From Pseudomonas sp. UYIF39 (lineage in GTDB: Bacteria; Pseudomonadota; Gammaproteobacteria; Pseudomonadales; Pseudomonadaceae), in assembly GCF_029963765.1 (NCBI RefSeq), contig NZ_JALBYU010000002.1, forward strand, positions 248,001 to 312,000: 64,000 nt of DNA, given 5' to 3'. The translations under genes were made by a program, and so were the position numbers. Numbering within the stretch: the stretch's first letter is position 1; the number at the start of each line of letters is the position of its first letter. Below, piece after piece: positions 1 to 8,500 of this stretch. Below the pieces are notes generated by a model. The model was given only the letters and a program-made list of their open reading frames with translations, ran no database searches and had not been told where the DNA came from.

Positions 1-1
1 G

Positions 2-36
2 AAAAAGGCCCGTATCGCGAGATACGGGCCTTTTTT
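2..36. terminator. Bidirectional intrinsic terminator
   Basis: A 10-bp GC-rich stem (GGCCCGTATC / GATACGGGCC) closes a GCGA tetraloop and is flanked by an A-run on the left and a T-run on the right. It can therefore stop transcription from either side. It lies just beyond the 3' end of the leftward cupin gene. Confidence 0.9.
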
Positions 37-97
37 GTTGCCTGTAGATAGGCGTTACCTGTCAGGGCCTCTTCGCGGGCCCAAGCAGCTTAAGTCT

Positions 98-460
98 TCA
101 GGCCTTCTGTTCAAACACCACATAGATCTTGCGGCACGGTTCCAGCACCTCCCAGGTGCCTCTGAACCCGGCCGGGATCACGAAGCGATCGCCCACGCGC
201 AGGGTCTTGCCGTTGCCTTCGTTGTCGCGCAGCACTGAAACCCCCTGAACAATTTCGCAGTATTCATGCTCGGTGTAGTTCACATGCCACTGGCCGACTT
301 CGCCTTCCCAAACGCCTGCGCTCATCTGGCCGCAAGGACTGTTGTAGTGGTTGTACACTGCTTGTTCAGGGTCGCCCTTGAGGACTTTCGCCGGGTCTGG
401 CCGATAGCGATCGGGCTGGGTGGTGGCCTGGCTGAAGTCGACGATGTCCTGGATGCTCAT
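98..460 (-). CDS. Small cupin-fold protein (DUF861/EutQ-like)
   Basis: This 120-residue protein is a single cupin barrel. The barrel strands are visible around residues 47-73 (GVWEGEVGQWHV, then EHEYCEIVQG) and 88-105 (LRVGDRFVIPAGFRGTWEV). The His/Glu-rich stretch H59-E66 suits a metal site. Such proteins often bind small polar ligands, but the substrate cannot be named. It is divergent from kauB and shares the 461-698 intergenic region, so a role near polyamine catabolism is an inference. The start at 460 gives the usual short N-terminus and follows a GGGGG-rich ribosome site. Confidence 0.85.
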   Translation of the reverse strand: MSIQDIVDFSQATTQPDRYRPDPAKVLKGDPEQAVYNHYNSPCGQMSAGVWEGEVGQWHVNYTEHEYCEIVQGVSVLRDNEGNGKTLRVGDRFVIPAGFRGTWEVLEPCRKIYVVFEQKA

Positions 461-511
461 TGTTGTTATCCCCCGTGATTGCGGCGCGGTTGGTTGGAAA
501 GTCCAAAGTCT

Positions 512-531
512 ATGTTTATTAAAATGAACAT
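512..531. promoter_or_regulatory. Palindrome resembling a PuuR/PauR operator
   Basis: ATGTTTATT and AATGAACAT form an inverted repeat (8 of 9 pairs) between the divergent cupin and kauB genes. The right arm contains AATGAACA. The E. coli PuuR operator, as I recall it, is AAAATATAATGAACA and ends in the same eight bases. The PuuR homologue PauR is encoded at 12554-13102, so this is a plausible operator for putrescine-responsive control. The assignment is inferred from sequence likeness. Confidence 0.5.
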
Positions 532-698
532 CGCAAGGCCGTTTGCCGGCCTCGTGTCAAATATATTGAAACTTCACCTGCCGCTGGTTTAGGGTGGCGG
601 TTGCCTTGGGCCGAAAAAGCAGGCTGGCCGGGCAGTATTCCTGAGGACGCCCGCGAAGAACGCGGGGCGCTCGTATTCAACAAGAGGAGGACACTCGA

Positions 699-2192
699 AT
701 GACCACCCTGACTCGTGCCGATTGGGAACAACGGGCTCGCGATCTGAAGATCGAAGGCCGCGCCTACATCAATGGCGAATACACCGATGCTGTCTCTGCC
801 GAGACCTTCGAGTGCATCAGCCCGGTCGATGGCCGTCTGCTGGGCAAGATTGCCAGCTGTGACGCCGCCGACGCCCAGCGCGCTGTTGAAAACGCCCGCG
901 CCACTTTCAATTCCGGCGTCTGGTCGCGCCTGGCGCCGACCAAACGTAAAGCCGCCATGATCCGTTTCGCCGGCCTGCTGAAACAGCACGCCGAAGAGCT
1001 GGCCCTGCTTGAAACCCTGGATATGGGCAAGCCGATCAGCGATTCCCTGTACATCGACGTTCCAGGTGCGGCGCAAGCCCTGAGCTGGAGCGGTGAAGCC
1101 ATCGACAAGATCTACGATGAAGTGGCCGCGACTCCCCATGACCAGCTGGGTCTGGTGACCCGCGAACCGGTCGGCGTAGTCGGCGCGATCGTGCCGTGGA
1201 ACTTCCCGCTGATGATGGCCTGCTGGAAACTCGGCCCGGCGCTGTCCACCGGTAACTCGGTGATCCTCAAGCCATCCGAAAAATCGCCGCTGACCGCCAT
1301 CCGCATCGCCGCGCTGGCCGTCGAAGCCGGTATTCCGAAAGGCGTGTTGAACGTCCTGCCAGGCTACGGTCACACCGTCGGCAAGGCCCTGGCCCTGCAC
1401 AATGATGTGGACACCCTGGTGTTTACCGGTTCGACCAAGATCGCCAAGCAACTGCTGATCTACTCCGGCGAATCGAACATGAAACGCGTCTGGCTCGAAG
1501 CCGGCGGCAAGAGCCCGAACATCGTGTTCGCTGATGCACCGGACCTGCAAGCTGCCGCTGAATCGGCTGCCGGCGCCATCGCCTTCAACCAGGGCGAAGT
1601 CTGCACCGCCGGCTCGCGCCTGCTGGTGGAGCGTTCGATCAAGGATAAATTCCTGCCGCTGGTGATCGAGGCCCTCAAAACCTGGAAACCAGGCAATCCG
1701 CTGGACCCGGCAACCACCGTCGGCGCGCTGGTGGATACTCAGCAGATGAACACCGTGCTGTCCTACATCGAATCCGGCCACACCGACGGCGCCAAACTGG
1801 TGGCCGGTGGCAAGCGCATTCTTCAGGAAACCGGTGGCACCTACGTTGAGCCGACGATTTTCGACGGCGTCAGCAACGCGATGAAAATCGCTCAGGAAGA
1901 AATCTTCGGCCCAGTGCTGTCGGTGATCACTTTCGATACCGCCGAAGAAGCCATTGCGATTGCCAACGACACCCCTTACGGCTTGGCCGCAGCGGTGTGG
2001 ACCAGGGATATTTCCAAGGCTCATCTGACTGCCAAGGCACTGCGCGCTGGTAGCGTGTGGGTCAACCAGTATGACGGCGGCGACATGACGGCCCCGTTCG
2101 GTGGCTTCAAGCAGTCCGGCAACGGTCGCGACAAGTCGCTGCATGCGTTTGACAAGTACACCGAGCTGAAGGCGACCTGGATCAAGTTGTAA
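699..2192 (+). CDS. kauB: NAD(P)-dependent aldehyde dehydrogenase of polyamine catabolism (KauB/PuuC type)
   Basis: This 497-residue enzyme has full ALDH family length. It probably oxidises gamma-glutamyl-aminobutyraldehyde or related omega-amino aldehydes to acids in putrescine breakdown. The nucleophile is C302 in NQGEVCTAGSR, the general base is E267 in LEAGGKSPN, the cofactor loop is VFTGSTKIAK, and EEIFGPVLSV lies near the C-terminus. AGGAGG sits about 10 bases before the ATG. The palindrome at 512-531 lies upstream, and a PuuB-like oxidase and pauR are nearby, which supports the polyamine role. Exact substrate preference cannot be read from sequence. Confidence 0.88.
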   Translation: MTTLTRADWEQRARDLKIEGRAYINGEYTDAVSAETFECISPVDGRLLGKIASCDAADAQRAVENARATFNSGVWSRLAPTKRKAAMIRFAGLLKQHAEELALLETLDMGKPISDSLYIDVPGAAQALSWSGEAIDKIYDEVAATPHDQLGLVTREPVGVVGAIVPWNFPLMMACWKLGPALSTGNSVILKPSEKSPLTAIRIAALAVEAGIPKGVLNVLPGYGHTVGKALALHNDVDTLVFTGSTKIAKQLLIYSGESNMKRVWLEAGGKSPNIVFADAPDLQAAAESAAGAIAFNQGEVCTAGSRLLVERSIKDKFLPLVIEALKTWKPGNPLDPATTVGALVDTQQMNTVLSYIESGHTDGAKLVAGGKRILQETGGTYVEPTIFDGVSNAMKIAQEEIFGPVLSVITFDTAEEAIAIANDTPYGLAAAVWTRDISKAHLTAKALRAGSVWVNQYDGGDMTAPFGGFKQSGNGRDKSLHAFDKYTELKATWIKL

Positions 2193-2214
2193 GCTCAATA
2201 CAACGCAGATCCTT

Positions 2215-2304
2215 TGTGGGAGCGAGCTTGCTCGCGATAGCGGTATGACAGTCGACGTCAATGTTGAATGTTGCTCCGTCATCGCGAGCAAGCTCGCTCC
2301 CACA
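2215..2304. repeat. REPIN: inverted pair of REP sequences
   Basis: TGTGGGAGCGAGCTTGCTCG on the left and its reverse complement on the right enclose about 45 bases, so the whole 90-bp unit can fold as one long hairpin. Each REP also contains its own small palindrome (GAGCTTGCTC). It lies between kauB and the MFS gene. Similar units occur at 15774 and 20471. Confidence 0.93.
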
Positions 2305-2352
2305 TTGCGTTGTGCGGCGGTTAAAAAATAACAATCCACAGGAGCGTGGGAA

Positions 2353-3495
2353 ATGCGTTGGGCGACTTATTTCGCCGTATTGGCGTCTGTCTTGAGTGTC
2401 GGACTCGCGCTGGGCGTCAGCATGCCGTTGGTGTCGTTTCGCCTGGAAGGCTGGGGTTACGGCTCGTTCGCTATCGGCGTGATGGCAGCGATGCCCGCCA
2501 TTGGCGTATTGCTGGGGGCCAAGATATCCAGCCATCTGGCCGCGCGTCTGGGCACGGCCAATCTGATGCGTTTGTGCCTGTGGGCCGGGGCGTTGTCCAT
2601 CGGTTTGCTGGCGCTGTTGCCGAGCTATCCGATTTGGTTGGTATTGCGGCTGATGATCGGGGTGATCCTGACCCTCGTCTTCATCCTCGGCGAAAGCTGG
2701 ATCAACCAGCTTGTGCTGGAAGAGTGGCGCGGGCGATTGGTGGCGCTGTATGGCAGCAGCTATGCGCTGAGTCAGTTGGCCGGGCCGTTGCTGCTTGGCG
2801 TACTGGGCACCGAGCACGATTACGGATTCTGGGTCGGCGTCGGTTTGCTGATGGCGGCACCGCTCCTGTTGCTGGGCCGCAGCGGCGCGCCGACCAGCGA
2901 AGCCAGCAGCGTGACCTTCAGCGACTTGCTGGGCTTCTGCCGTGGCCTGCCGGCGATTGCCTGGGCGGTGTCGCTGTTCGCAGCGTTCGAAGCGATGATC
3001 CTGACGTTGTTGCCGGTTTATTGCCTGCGTCAGGGCTTTACGACGGAAATTGCGTTGGCGATGGTCAGCACGGTGGTGGTGGGTGATGCCTTGCTGCAAT
3101 TGCCGATTGGCGCACTGGCTGATCGCTTGTCGCGACGTACGTTGTTCACCGGGTGTGCGGTGGTCCTGCTGATATCGAGCCTGGCCATCCCGTTGTTGAT
3201 CGACACGTTGCTGATCTGGCCGTTGTGGGTGTTGTTCGGTGCCAGTGCCGGCGGCTTGTTCACCTTGTCACTGATCCTGATCGGCGAGCGCTATCGCGAC
3301 GATGCGCTGGTGCGCGCCAATGCGCATATCGCGCAGCTGTGGGGGATCGGTTGCCTGATCGGACCGCTGGCGGCTGGTGCGGGCAGTCAGTGGGTCAGCG
3401 GGCATGCGTTGCCACTGCTGATGGCGGCCGGGGCGCTGGGGTTGGTGATTCTGCTGTCGCGGCAAGGCGCGTTTGGTGCCGTTCAGCCGGCATAG
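2353..3495 (+). CDS. MFS transporter, YcaD/YfkF-like
   Basis: A 380-residue membrane protein with about twelve hydrophobic segments. It has a glycine-rich MFS pattern near residue 40-60 (FAIGVMAAMPAIGVLLGAKI) and a central break near residue 185 between the two six-helix halves. GADRLSRR-type cytoplasmic loop residues (ALADRLSRRTLFTG) mark the second half. Substrate is unknown. In related Pseudomonas an MFS gene lies beside kauB and the polyamine oxidase, so transport linked to amines is possible but unproven. It converges with the phospholipase gene, leaving only nine bases between them. Confidence 0.85.
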   Translation: MRWATYFAVLASVLSVGLALGVSMPLVSFRLEGWGYGSFAIGVMAAMPAIGVLLGAKISSHLAARLGTANLMRLCLWAGALSIGLLALLPSYPIWLVLRLMIGVILTLVFILGESWINQLVLEEWRGRLVALYGSSYALSQLAGPLLLGVLGTEHDYGFWVGVGLLMAAPLLLLGRSGAPTSEASSVTFSDLLGFCRGLPAIAWAVSLFAAFEAMILTLLPVYCLRQGFTTEIALAMVSTVVVGDALLQLPIGALADRLSRRTLFTGCAVVLLISSLAIPLLIDTLLIWPLWVLFGASAGGLFTLSLILIGERYRDDALVRANAHIAQLWGIGCLIGPLAAGAGSQWVSGHALPLLMAAGALGLVILLSRQGAFGAVQPA

Positions 3496-3504
3496 ATCAA
3501 AAGT

Positions 3505-5073
3505 TCACAACATCCGTTCCAGGCCGACGGTGGTGCTCATCCACGCATTGAAGCGACGCCACCAAGTCCCCGGCTCCTTGGTCAGCGTGTGCAGTTTGCC
3601 GTCATCTTCGGTGACCCAGACAATCTGGCCATTTTCCAGCTTGGCCTGATAACTCAGGGCCGGCGCCATGCCTTGAAACGCCAGTTCACGCACGCGCGCG
3701 GCGAGTTCCGGGCTGTCCACCAGCACCCCGACTTCGGTGTTCCACAGCACTGAGCGTGGGTCGAAATTGAACGAGCCAATGAAAGACTTCTGCTGGTCGA
3801 AAATCATCGCCTTGCTGTGCAGGCTGGAGTCGGAGCCGCGGTAGGACTTGCTGTAGAACAGATGGGGTCCGCTGCCGCCGCCTTCGCCAGGCTGGCGACG
3901 CAATTCGAACAGCTGCACGCCATGCTCCAGCAGTGCCTTGCGATACGGCGCGTAGCCGCCATGCACCGCTGGGACGTCAGTGGCTTCCAGTGCGTTGGTC
4001 AGCAGGCTCACCGACACCCCGGCATTGGCGCGCCCGGTCAGGTACACCAGCCCCGGCTGGCCGGGTACGAAGTAGGCCGAAACCATGATCAGCTCTTTGC
4101 TGACACCATTGAGCTCGGGCGCCAACTGCGTGGTCAGCAGCAACTGCGGGTCGGGCTCGCCGTCGGCCAGCACCTTGCTCGGCGCGTCCCACAGTGCCTG
4201 GTTCCAGGCCCAGATCAACTCCCGACGCCAGATTGCCAGGCGCGGGTGAGTGGTGTAGGTCGTCAACTGCTGGTAGAGCGCGTGATTCTGTTTGCGCGTT
4301 TCCTCAAGCGATTCTTCCAGTCGGGTCCGGGTGTTTTCCAGGTCTCTGGCCGTCGGTTTGCTCGAGAGGAACTCGTCGATCGGCTTGCTCAGCGCACTGT
4401 TCCAGTATTGGTCAAAACTGTGCCCCAGCTGTTCGGCGACCGGGCCGACGCCGAGCATGTCGATGTCAGTGAAATTCAGGTTGGGTTCGGCATCGAAGTA
4501 CTCATCCCCCAGATTGCGTCCACCGACAATGGCCATGCTGTTGTCCGCCAACCAGAGCTTGTTGTGCATGCGCCGGTGTTGCTGCGACAGGTTGAACAAC
4601 CGTCCCGCCGTTCGTGTCACGCCGGTACTGCGGCCAAGGTGCAATGGGTTGAACACACGGATCTGGATCTGCGGATGCGCCGCCAGCGTGGCGATGATGC
4701 GGTCCAGGCCATCGCTGGTGGTGTCGTCGAGCAGAATGCGTACGCGCACACCGCGGTCGGCAGCCTTGAGCAGTTCATCCACCAACATCCGTGTGCTGAT
4801 GCCGTCGTGAACGATGTAGTACTGCAAATCCAGGCTGCTTTGGGCGTTGCGGATCAGCTCGGCGCGGGCCGTGAAGGCTTCGGTGCTGTCGGACAGCAGG
4901 CGAAAGCCGGATTGCCCCTCGTGGGGCGCCGCCTGAGCCTGGATCGAGCGGCCGAACGCCGAGTCACTGGCGGGCAGCGCCTGGCTCGGTTCGCGCGGAA
5001 CGTTGAACGTTGCACAGCCGCCGAGGAGCGAGGCGAGAAGCAGAAGAGCGAGCAGGGGCTGTCTGACTCTCAC
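3505..5073 (-). CDS. Lipoprotein phospholipase D / cardiolipin synthase-like protein (ClsC/YmdC type)
   Basis: This 522-residue protein has a lipobox (LLGGC, Cys20), so it is predicted to be membrane-anchored outside the cytoplasm. Two HxK(x4)D phospholipase D motifs are present: HNKLWLAD with H170/K172, and HSKAMIFD with H419/K421. Both catalytic halves therefore look intact. The family transfers or hydrolyses phosphatidyl groups. ClsC of E. coli makes cardiolipin with a partner protein, and no such partner is visible here. The gene lies 60 bases downstream of the MocR gene on the same strand, so it may be cotranscribed. Confidence 0.88.
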   Translation of the reverse strand: MRVRQPLLALLLLASLLGGCATFNVPREPSQALPASDSAFGRSIQAQAAPHEGQSGFRLLSDSTEAFTARAELIRNAQSSLDLQYYIVHDGISTRMLVDELLKAADRGVRVRILLDDTTSDGLDRIIATLAAHPQIQIRVFNPLHLGRSTGVTRTAGRLFNLSQQHRRMHNKLWLADNSMAIVGGRNLGDEYFDAEPNLNFTDIDMLGVGPVAEQLGHSFDQYWNSALSKPIDEFLSSKPTARDLENTRTRLEESLEETRKQNHALYQQLTTYTTHPRLAIWRRELIWAWNQALWDAPSKVLADGEPDPQLLLTTQLAPELNGVSKELIMVSAYFVPGQPGLVYLTGRANAGVSVSLLTNALEATDVPAVHGGYAPYRKALLEHGVQLFELRRQPGEGGGSGPHLFYSKSYRGSDSSLHSKAMIFDQQKSFIGSFNFDPRSVLWNTEVGVLVDSPELAARVRELAFQGMAPALSYQAKLENGQIVWVTEDDGKLHTLTKEPGTWWRRFNAWMSTTVGLERML

Positions 5074-5133
5074 GTGGGATCGTTCCGATTGGCGGCAGGT
5101 GTCGACATGTGGACGCTGGATTCCCGAGAAAGG

Positions 5134-6567
5134 TCAGTCGGTGATGCAGTCGGTTTCCGCGAGCAGTTTGATCGCTGCGGCGCCGACCTTGCGCACTGCT
5201 TCTTCAATCTGTGGCGTAGGCTTGGCAGCGTAGTTCATCCGCAAGCAATTGCGGTATTTGCCCGACGCCGAAAAGATGCTGCCGACGGCAATCTGTACGC
5301 CTTGATCATGCAGCGCACGATTCAGTTTCAGGGTGTCAAAACCCTCCGGTAGTTCGACCCAGAGCATGAAGCTGCCCTGGGGGCGACTGGCGCGGGTACC
5401 GGCCGGAAAATAGCGGCTGACCCAATCGATCATCACGTCGCGATTGCGTTGGTATTGGGTGCGCACCCGCCGCAAATGCGGTTCGAAGTGCCCGGCCTTG
5501 AGAAATTCGGCAATCGCGATCTGCGGTTGCGGCGCGGTAGAGCCGGTGCTGATGTATTTCATGTGCAGCACCCGTTCCAGATACCGTCCCGGCGCCACCC
5601 AACCGATACGCAGCCCCGGCGCCAGGGTCTTGGAAAAGGAACTGCACAGCAGGACGCGGCCGTCTTCGTCAAAGGATTTGATCGTGCGTGGGCGCGGGTA
5701 GGTGTAGGCCAGTTCGCCATACACATCATCCTCGATGATCGCCACGTCGAAACGCTGTGCGAGTGTCAACAACGCGCGTTTGCGCGACTCCGGCATGATG
5801 TAGCCCAACGGGTTGTTGCAGTTGGGGGTCAACTGTATGGCCTTGATTGGCCATTGTTCCAAGGCGAGTTCGAGGGCATCGAGGCTGATCCCGGTGAGCG
5901 GATCAGTGGGGATTTCCAGGGCTTTCATGCCCAGGCCTTTGAGGGTCTGCATGGCGCCGTGAAAGCTTGGCGAATCCACGGCGACAATGTCGCCCGGCTC
6001 GCAGATGGAGCGGATGCTGGTGGACAGCGCTTCGTGACAACCGGTGGTGATCACCAGGTCGTTGGCGCTCAACTGGCAGCCGGAATCGAGCAGCAGGCGG
6101 GCGATCTGTTCGCGCAGTTCGAGGGTGCCGTAGATGTTGTCGTAATACAGACCGGGCATGTCCTGGCGCCGGCTGATTCGCGCCAGGTTGCGCAGCAGCG
6201 GTTTCATGGTCGGCGTGGTGATGTCCGGCATGCCGCGACCCAGTTGCACGACGTCCTTGCGTGGCACGGCGCGAATCAACTCCAGTACCTGATCCCACTG
6301 GGAAATATCCACCGGACGCTGGGCCGGGCGACCAATGGCCGGAAGCTCCGGCAGTTCGCGACCCACTGGTACGAAGTAGCCCGACTTGGGTTTGGGGGTC
6401 GCCAGGCCGCTGTCTTCCAGCACGCGATACGCCTGTTGCACCGTGCTCAGGCTGACGCCGTGTTCAACACTCAACGCCCGCACCGACGGCAGCCGGTCAC
6501 CGGGGCGATAGAAGCCCTGTTCGATACGCGTGCCGAGCAGTTCGGCGAGGTTGACGTAAAGGGTCAT
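5134..6567 (-). CDS. MocR-type regulator (GntR helix-turn-helix plus aminotransferase domain)
   Basis: The 477-residue protein has an N-terminal winged helix (residues 1-70, with GDRLPSVRALSVEHGVSLST) followed by a fold-type I aminotransferase domain. The PLP-binding lysine is K313 in SSFSKTLAPGLRIGW, and NPLGYIMPE is the substrate-side loop. Family members usually act as PLP-sensing regulators rather than enzymes. It is divergent from a DUF1127 gene, and repeated CTGTA/TACAG half-sites fill the shared intergenic region, which suggests autoregulation and control of the neighbour. Confidence 0.9.
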   Translation of the reverse strand: MTLYVNLAELLGTRIEQGFYRPGDRLPSVRALSVEHGVSLSTVQQAYRVLEDSGLATPKPKSGYFVPVGRELPELPAIGRPAQRPVDISQWDQVLELIRAVPRKDVVQLGRGMPDITTPTMKPLLRNLARISRRQDMPGLYYDNIYGTLELREQIARLLLDSGCQLSANDLVITTGCHEALSTSIRSICEPGDIVAVDSPSFHGAMQTLKGLGMKALEIPTDPLTGISLDALELALEQWPIKAIQLTPNCNNPLGYIMPESRKRALLTLAQRFDVAIIEDDVYGELAYTYPRPRTIKSFDEDGRVLLCSSFSKTLAPGLRIGWVAPGRYLERVLHMKYISTGSTAPQPQIAIAEFLKAGHFEPHLRRVRTQYQRNRDVMIDWVSRYFPAGTRASRPQGSFMLWVELPEGFDTLKLNRALHDQGVQIAVGSIFSASGKYRNCLRMNYAAKPTPQIEEAVRKVGAAAIKLLAETDCITD

Positions 6568-6602
6568 GGTGCAGTCTCGGTGTGGGTGATTCGGTTAACC
6601 AG

Positions 6603-6684
6603 TACAGATGGGTCGAAAATATGGGATTCAGACGCTGAAATGCAAAATCTGTATGGAGTTAATACAGTCTCGTTGAATCTGTAA
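6603..6684. promoter_or_regulatory. Cluster of CTGTA/TACAG half-sites, probable MocR operator
   Basis: Four copies of the same half-site occur in about 80 bases: TACAG at 6603-6607, CTGTAT at 6649-6654, ATACAG at 6662-6667 and CTGTAA at 6679-6684. The middle pair is an inverted repeat. They lie between the divergent mocR and DUF1127 genes. MocR proteins commonly bind repeated half-sites in their own promoters. Function is inferred. Confidence 0.5.
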
Positions 6685-6746
6685 TGCTTTTTGCCGTCCA
6701 CGCATCATGAAAGCTCTGGCTACCCAAGTAAACAGGAGCAATCAAA

Positions 6747-6992
6747 ATGAACGGCTTGAGCGATGTGCGGCTGACGTTACACAGTCAGGAACTGGCGGCA
6801 GGGCAAATCAACGGCGCACGCGAGGCGGTCATGCGCAACGCACCGTCCGGCCTCAGTCGCTGGGGTCTGTTCTGGCATCGTCTGCACACGCGCAAGGCGT
6901 TGCTGGAGCTCACGACTGAGCAGCTTAAGGACGTCGGGTTGAGTCGGGAGCAGGCGCGGGAGGAGGGGCTTAAACCGTTTTGGCGGATCTGA
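6747..6992 (+). CDS. DUF1127 small basic protein
   Basis: The 81-residue product carries the DUF1127 signature: a Trp/His/Arg helix (WGLFWHRLHTRKALLEL), then LTTEQLKDVGLSREQAREEG and a C-terminal PFWRI. In other proteobacteria DUF1127 peptides take part in stress responses and RNA turnover, but this member has no known role. AGGAG lies 6-10 bases before the ATG. Its promoter lies in the region with MocR-type half-sites. Confidence 0.85.
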   Translation: MNGLSDVRLTLHSQELAAGQINGAREAVMRNAPSGLSRWGLFWHRLHTRKALLELTTEQLKDVGLSREQAREEGLKPFWRI

Positions 6993-7000
6993 CTTCTGAC

Positions 7001-7032
7001 GATCGTTCCCGCGCAGGAGCGTGGGAACGATC
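7001..7032. repeat. Palindromic repeat GATCGTTCCC...GGGAACGATC
   Basis: A near-perfect 14-bp inverted repeat (one mismatch) with a four-base loop lies between the convergent DUF1127 and puuB-like genes. It resembles a dispersed Pseudomonas palindrome of the GTTCCCACGC class and may also act as a terminator, although no T-run follows. Confidence 0.65.
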
Positions 7033-7039
7033 ATCTACC

Positions 7040-8353
7040 TCAAGCCAACTCTTTAAGCCGATGCCACAACATCCCCAGCGCCAACAACGGCGAGCGCAAA
7101 TGCTTACCGCCAGGGAACGTGATATGCGGCACCTTGGCAAACAGATCGAACCCTCCACTCTGCTGACCACTGATAGCCTCAGCCAACAACTTCCCCGCGA
7201 GGTGCGTGGCATTCACGCCATGACCGGAATAAGCCTGGGCGTAATACACATTCGGCTGATCCTTGAGCCGGCCGATCTGCGGCAGACGGTTGGCGCCGAT
7301 GCCGATCATCCCGCCCCATTGATAGTCGATCTTCACGCCGGCCAGTTGCGGGAAAACTTCCAGCATCTTGGGCCGCATGTAGGCGGCGATGTCCTTCGGG
7401 TCGCGACCTGAATAATGGCAGGCGCCGCCAAACAGCAGGCGGCGGTCCGCCGAGAGCCGATAGTAATCCAGTGCCACCCGTTGATCGCAGACCGCCATGT
7501 TCTGCGGCAGTAGCGAGTGTGCCAGCGCTTCACTCAAGGGTTCGGTGGCGATGATGTAGCTGCCGGCGGGCAGCACCTTGCCGCTGAGTTCGGGATTAAG
7601 TTCATTGAGGTAGGCGTTGCAGCCCAGCACCAGCGTCTTGGCGCGGACCGAACCTTGGGAGGTGTAGACCTTGACCTCTGGGCCGTAATCAATGCGAGTG
7701 ACTGCCGATTGTTCGAACAGCTTCGCCCCCAACTGCTGCGCTGCGGCCGCTTCGCCCAATGCCAGGTTCAGCGGATGCAGGTGCCCTGAGCCCATGTCGA
7801 TCAAACCGCCGACATAGCGGTCGGAACCCACTACGGAATGCATTTCACTGGCTTGCAGCAGACGGGTTTCGTAACGGTAACCGAGGCTACGCAGCTCTTC
7901 GGCGTCCTCGGCAAAACCTTCGAGGTCTCGGGGTTTGTTCGCCAGATCGCAATAACCCCAAGTCAGGTCGCAGGGGATCTGAAAACGCTCGACGCGCTGT
8001 CGGACGATTTCTACCGCTTCGAGGCCCATGAGTTTCATCTGACGCACGCCGTCCGCACCGACCACGTCAGTAAACTGATCGAGGCCATGGCCGACGCCAC
8101 GAATCAACTGCCCGCCGTTGCGGCCGCTGGCGCCCCAACCGATTTTGTGGGCTTCGAGCAGGATCACACTGAAACCGCGTTCGGCCAGTTCGAGCGCCGT
8201 GTTCAACCCGGAGAACCCGCCACCGACCACGCACACGTCAGCCACCAGGTCGCCTGTGAGCACCGGATGATCGGGCTGCGGCAGGCTGCTGGCGGCGTAG
8301 TAAGAAGCAGTGTGCTGGTGGTTCGGGGCAGGTTGCTGAGCACGGGCATTCAT
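7040..8353 (-). CDS. puuB: FAD-dependent gamma-glutamylputrescine oxidase-like protein
   Basis: A DAO-family flavoprotein of 437 residues. The FAD-binding Rossmann motif (VCVVGGGFSGLNTALELAE) lies near residues 40-58, and WGASGRNGGQLIRG follows. The family oxidises gamma-glutamylputrescine to the aldehyde, H2O2 and ammonia, and KauB would take the aldehyde. The ATG at 8353 is chosen because AGGAA precedes it by about nine bases. An upstream TTG-type start at 8425 would add a poorly conserved tail. P. aeruginosa has several paralogues (PauB1-4), so substrate specificity is uncertain. Confidence 0.85.
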   Translation of the reverse strand: MNARAQQPAPNHQHTASYYAASSLPQPDHPVLTGDLVADVCVVGGGFSGLNTALELAERGFSVILLEAHKIGWGASGRNGGQLIRGVGHGLDQFTDVVGADGVRQMKLMGLEAVEIVRQRVERFQIPCDLTWGYCDLANKPRDLEGFAEDAEELRSLGYRYETRLLQASEMHSVVGSDRYVGGLIDMGSGHLHPLNLALGEAAAAQQLGAKLFEQSAVTRIDYGPEVKVYTSQGSVRAKTLVLGCNAYLNELNPELSGKVLPAGSYIIATEPLSEALAHSLLPQNMAVCDQRVALDYYRLSADRRLLFGGACHYSGRDPKDIAAYMRPKMLEVFPQLAGVKIDYQWGGMIGIGANRLPQIGRLKDQPNVYYAQAYSGHGVNATHLAGKLLAEAISGQQSGGFDLFAKVPHITFPGGKHLRSPLLALGMLWHRLKELA

Positions 8354-8500
8354 GTGCGTGTTCCTGATTCTTGTGTTTAGAAAATTTGACGGAGCATAAG
8401 CCGGACCTTCGGACACGGGCAACACTGGTCGGTTGGTGCTGTCTGGATCAGGGCTTTTACGTCAGAATCCCGCTCTATTCCGCTTTTGGTCACCGCTTCG

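Noticed and set aside
2215..2304. CRISPR-like repeat structure
   Set aside because: The repeated units are scattered inverted REP pairs without regular direct repeats or spacers, and no cas genes are present.
519..2339. 606-codon frame opposite kauB
   Set aside because: It is the antisense of a clear aldehyde dehydrogenase. Its translation is low-complexity His/Gln/Arg-rich as expected for a high-GC shadow frame.
3817..5352. 511-codon frame opposite the phospholipase D gene
   Set aside because: It is antisense to a gene with intact HKD motifs, and its product has no recognisable fold.
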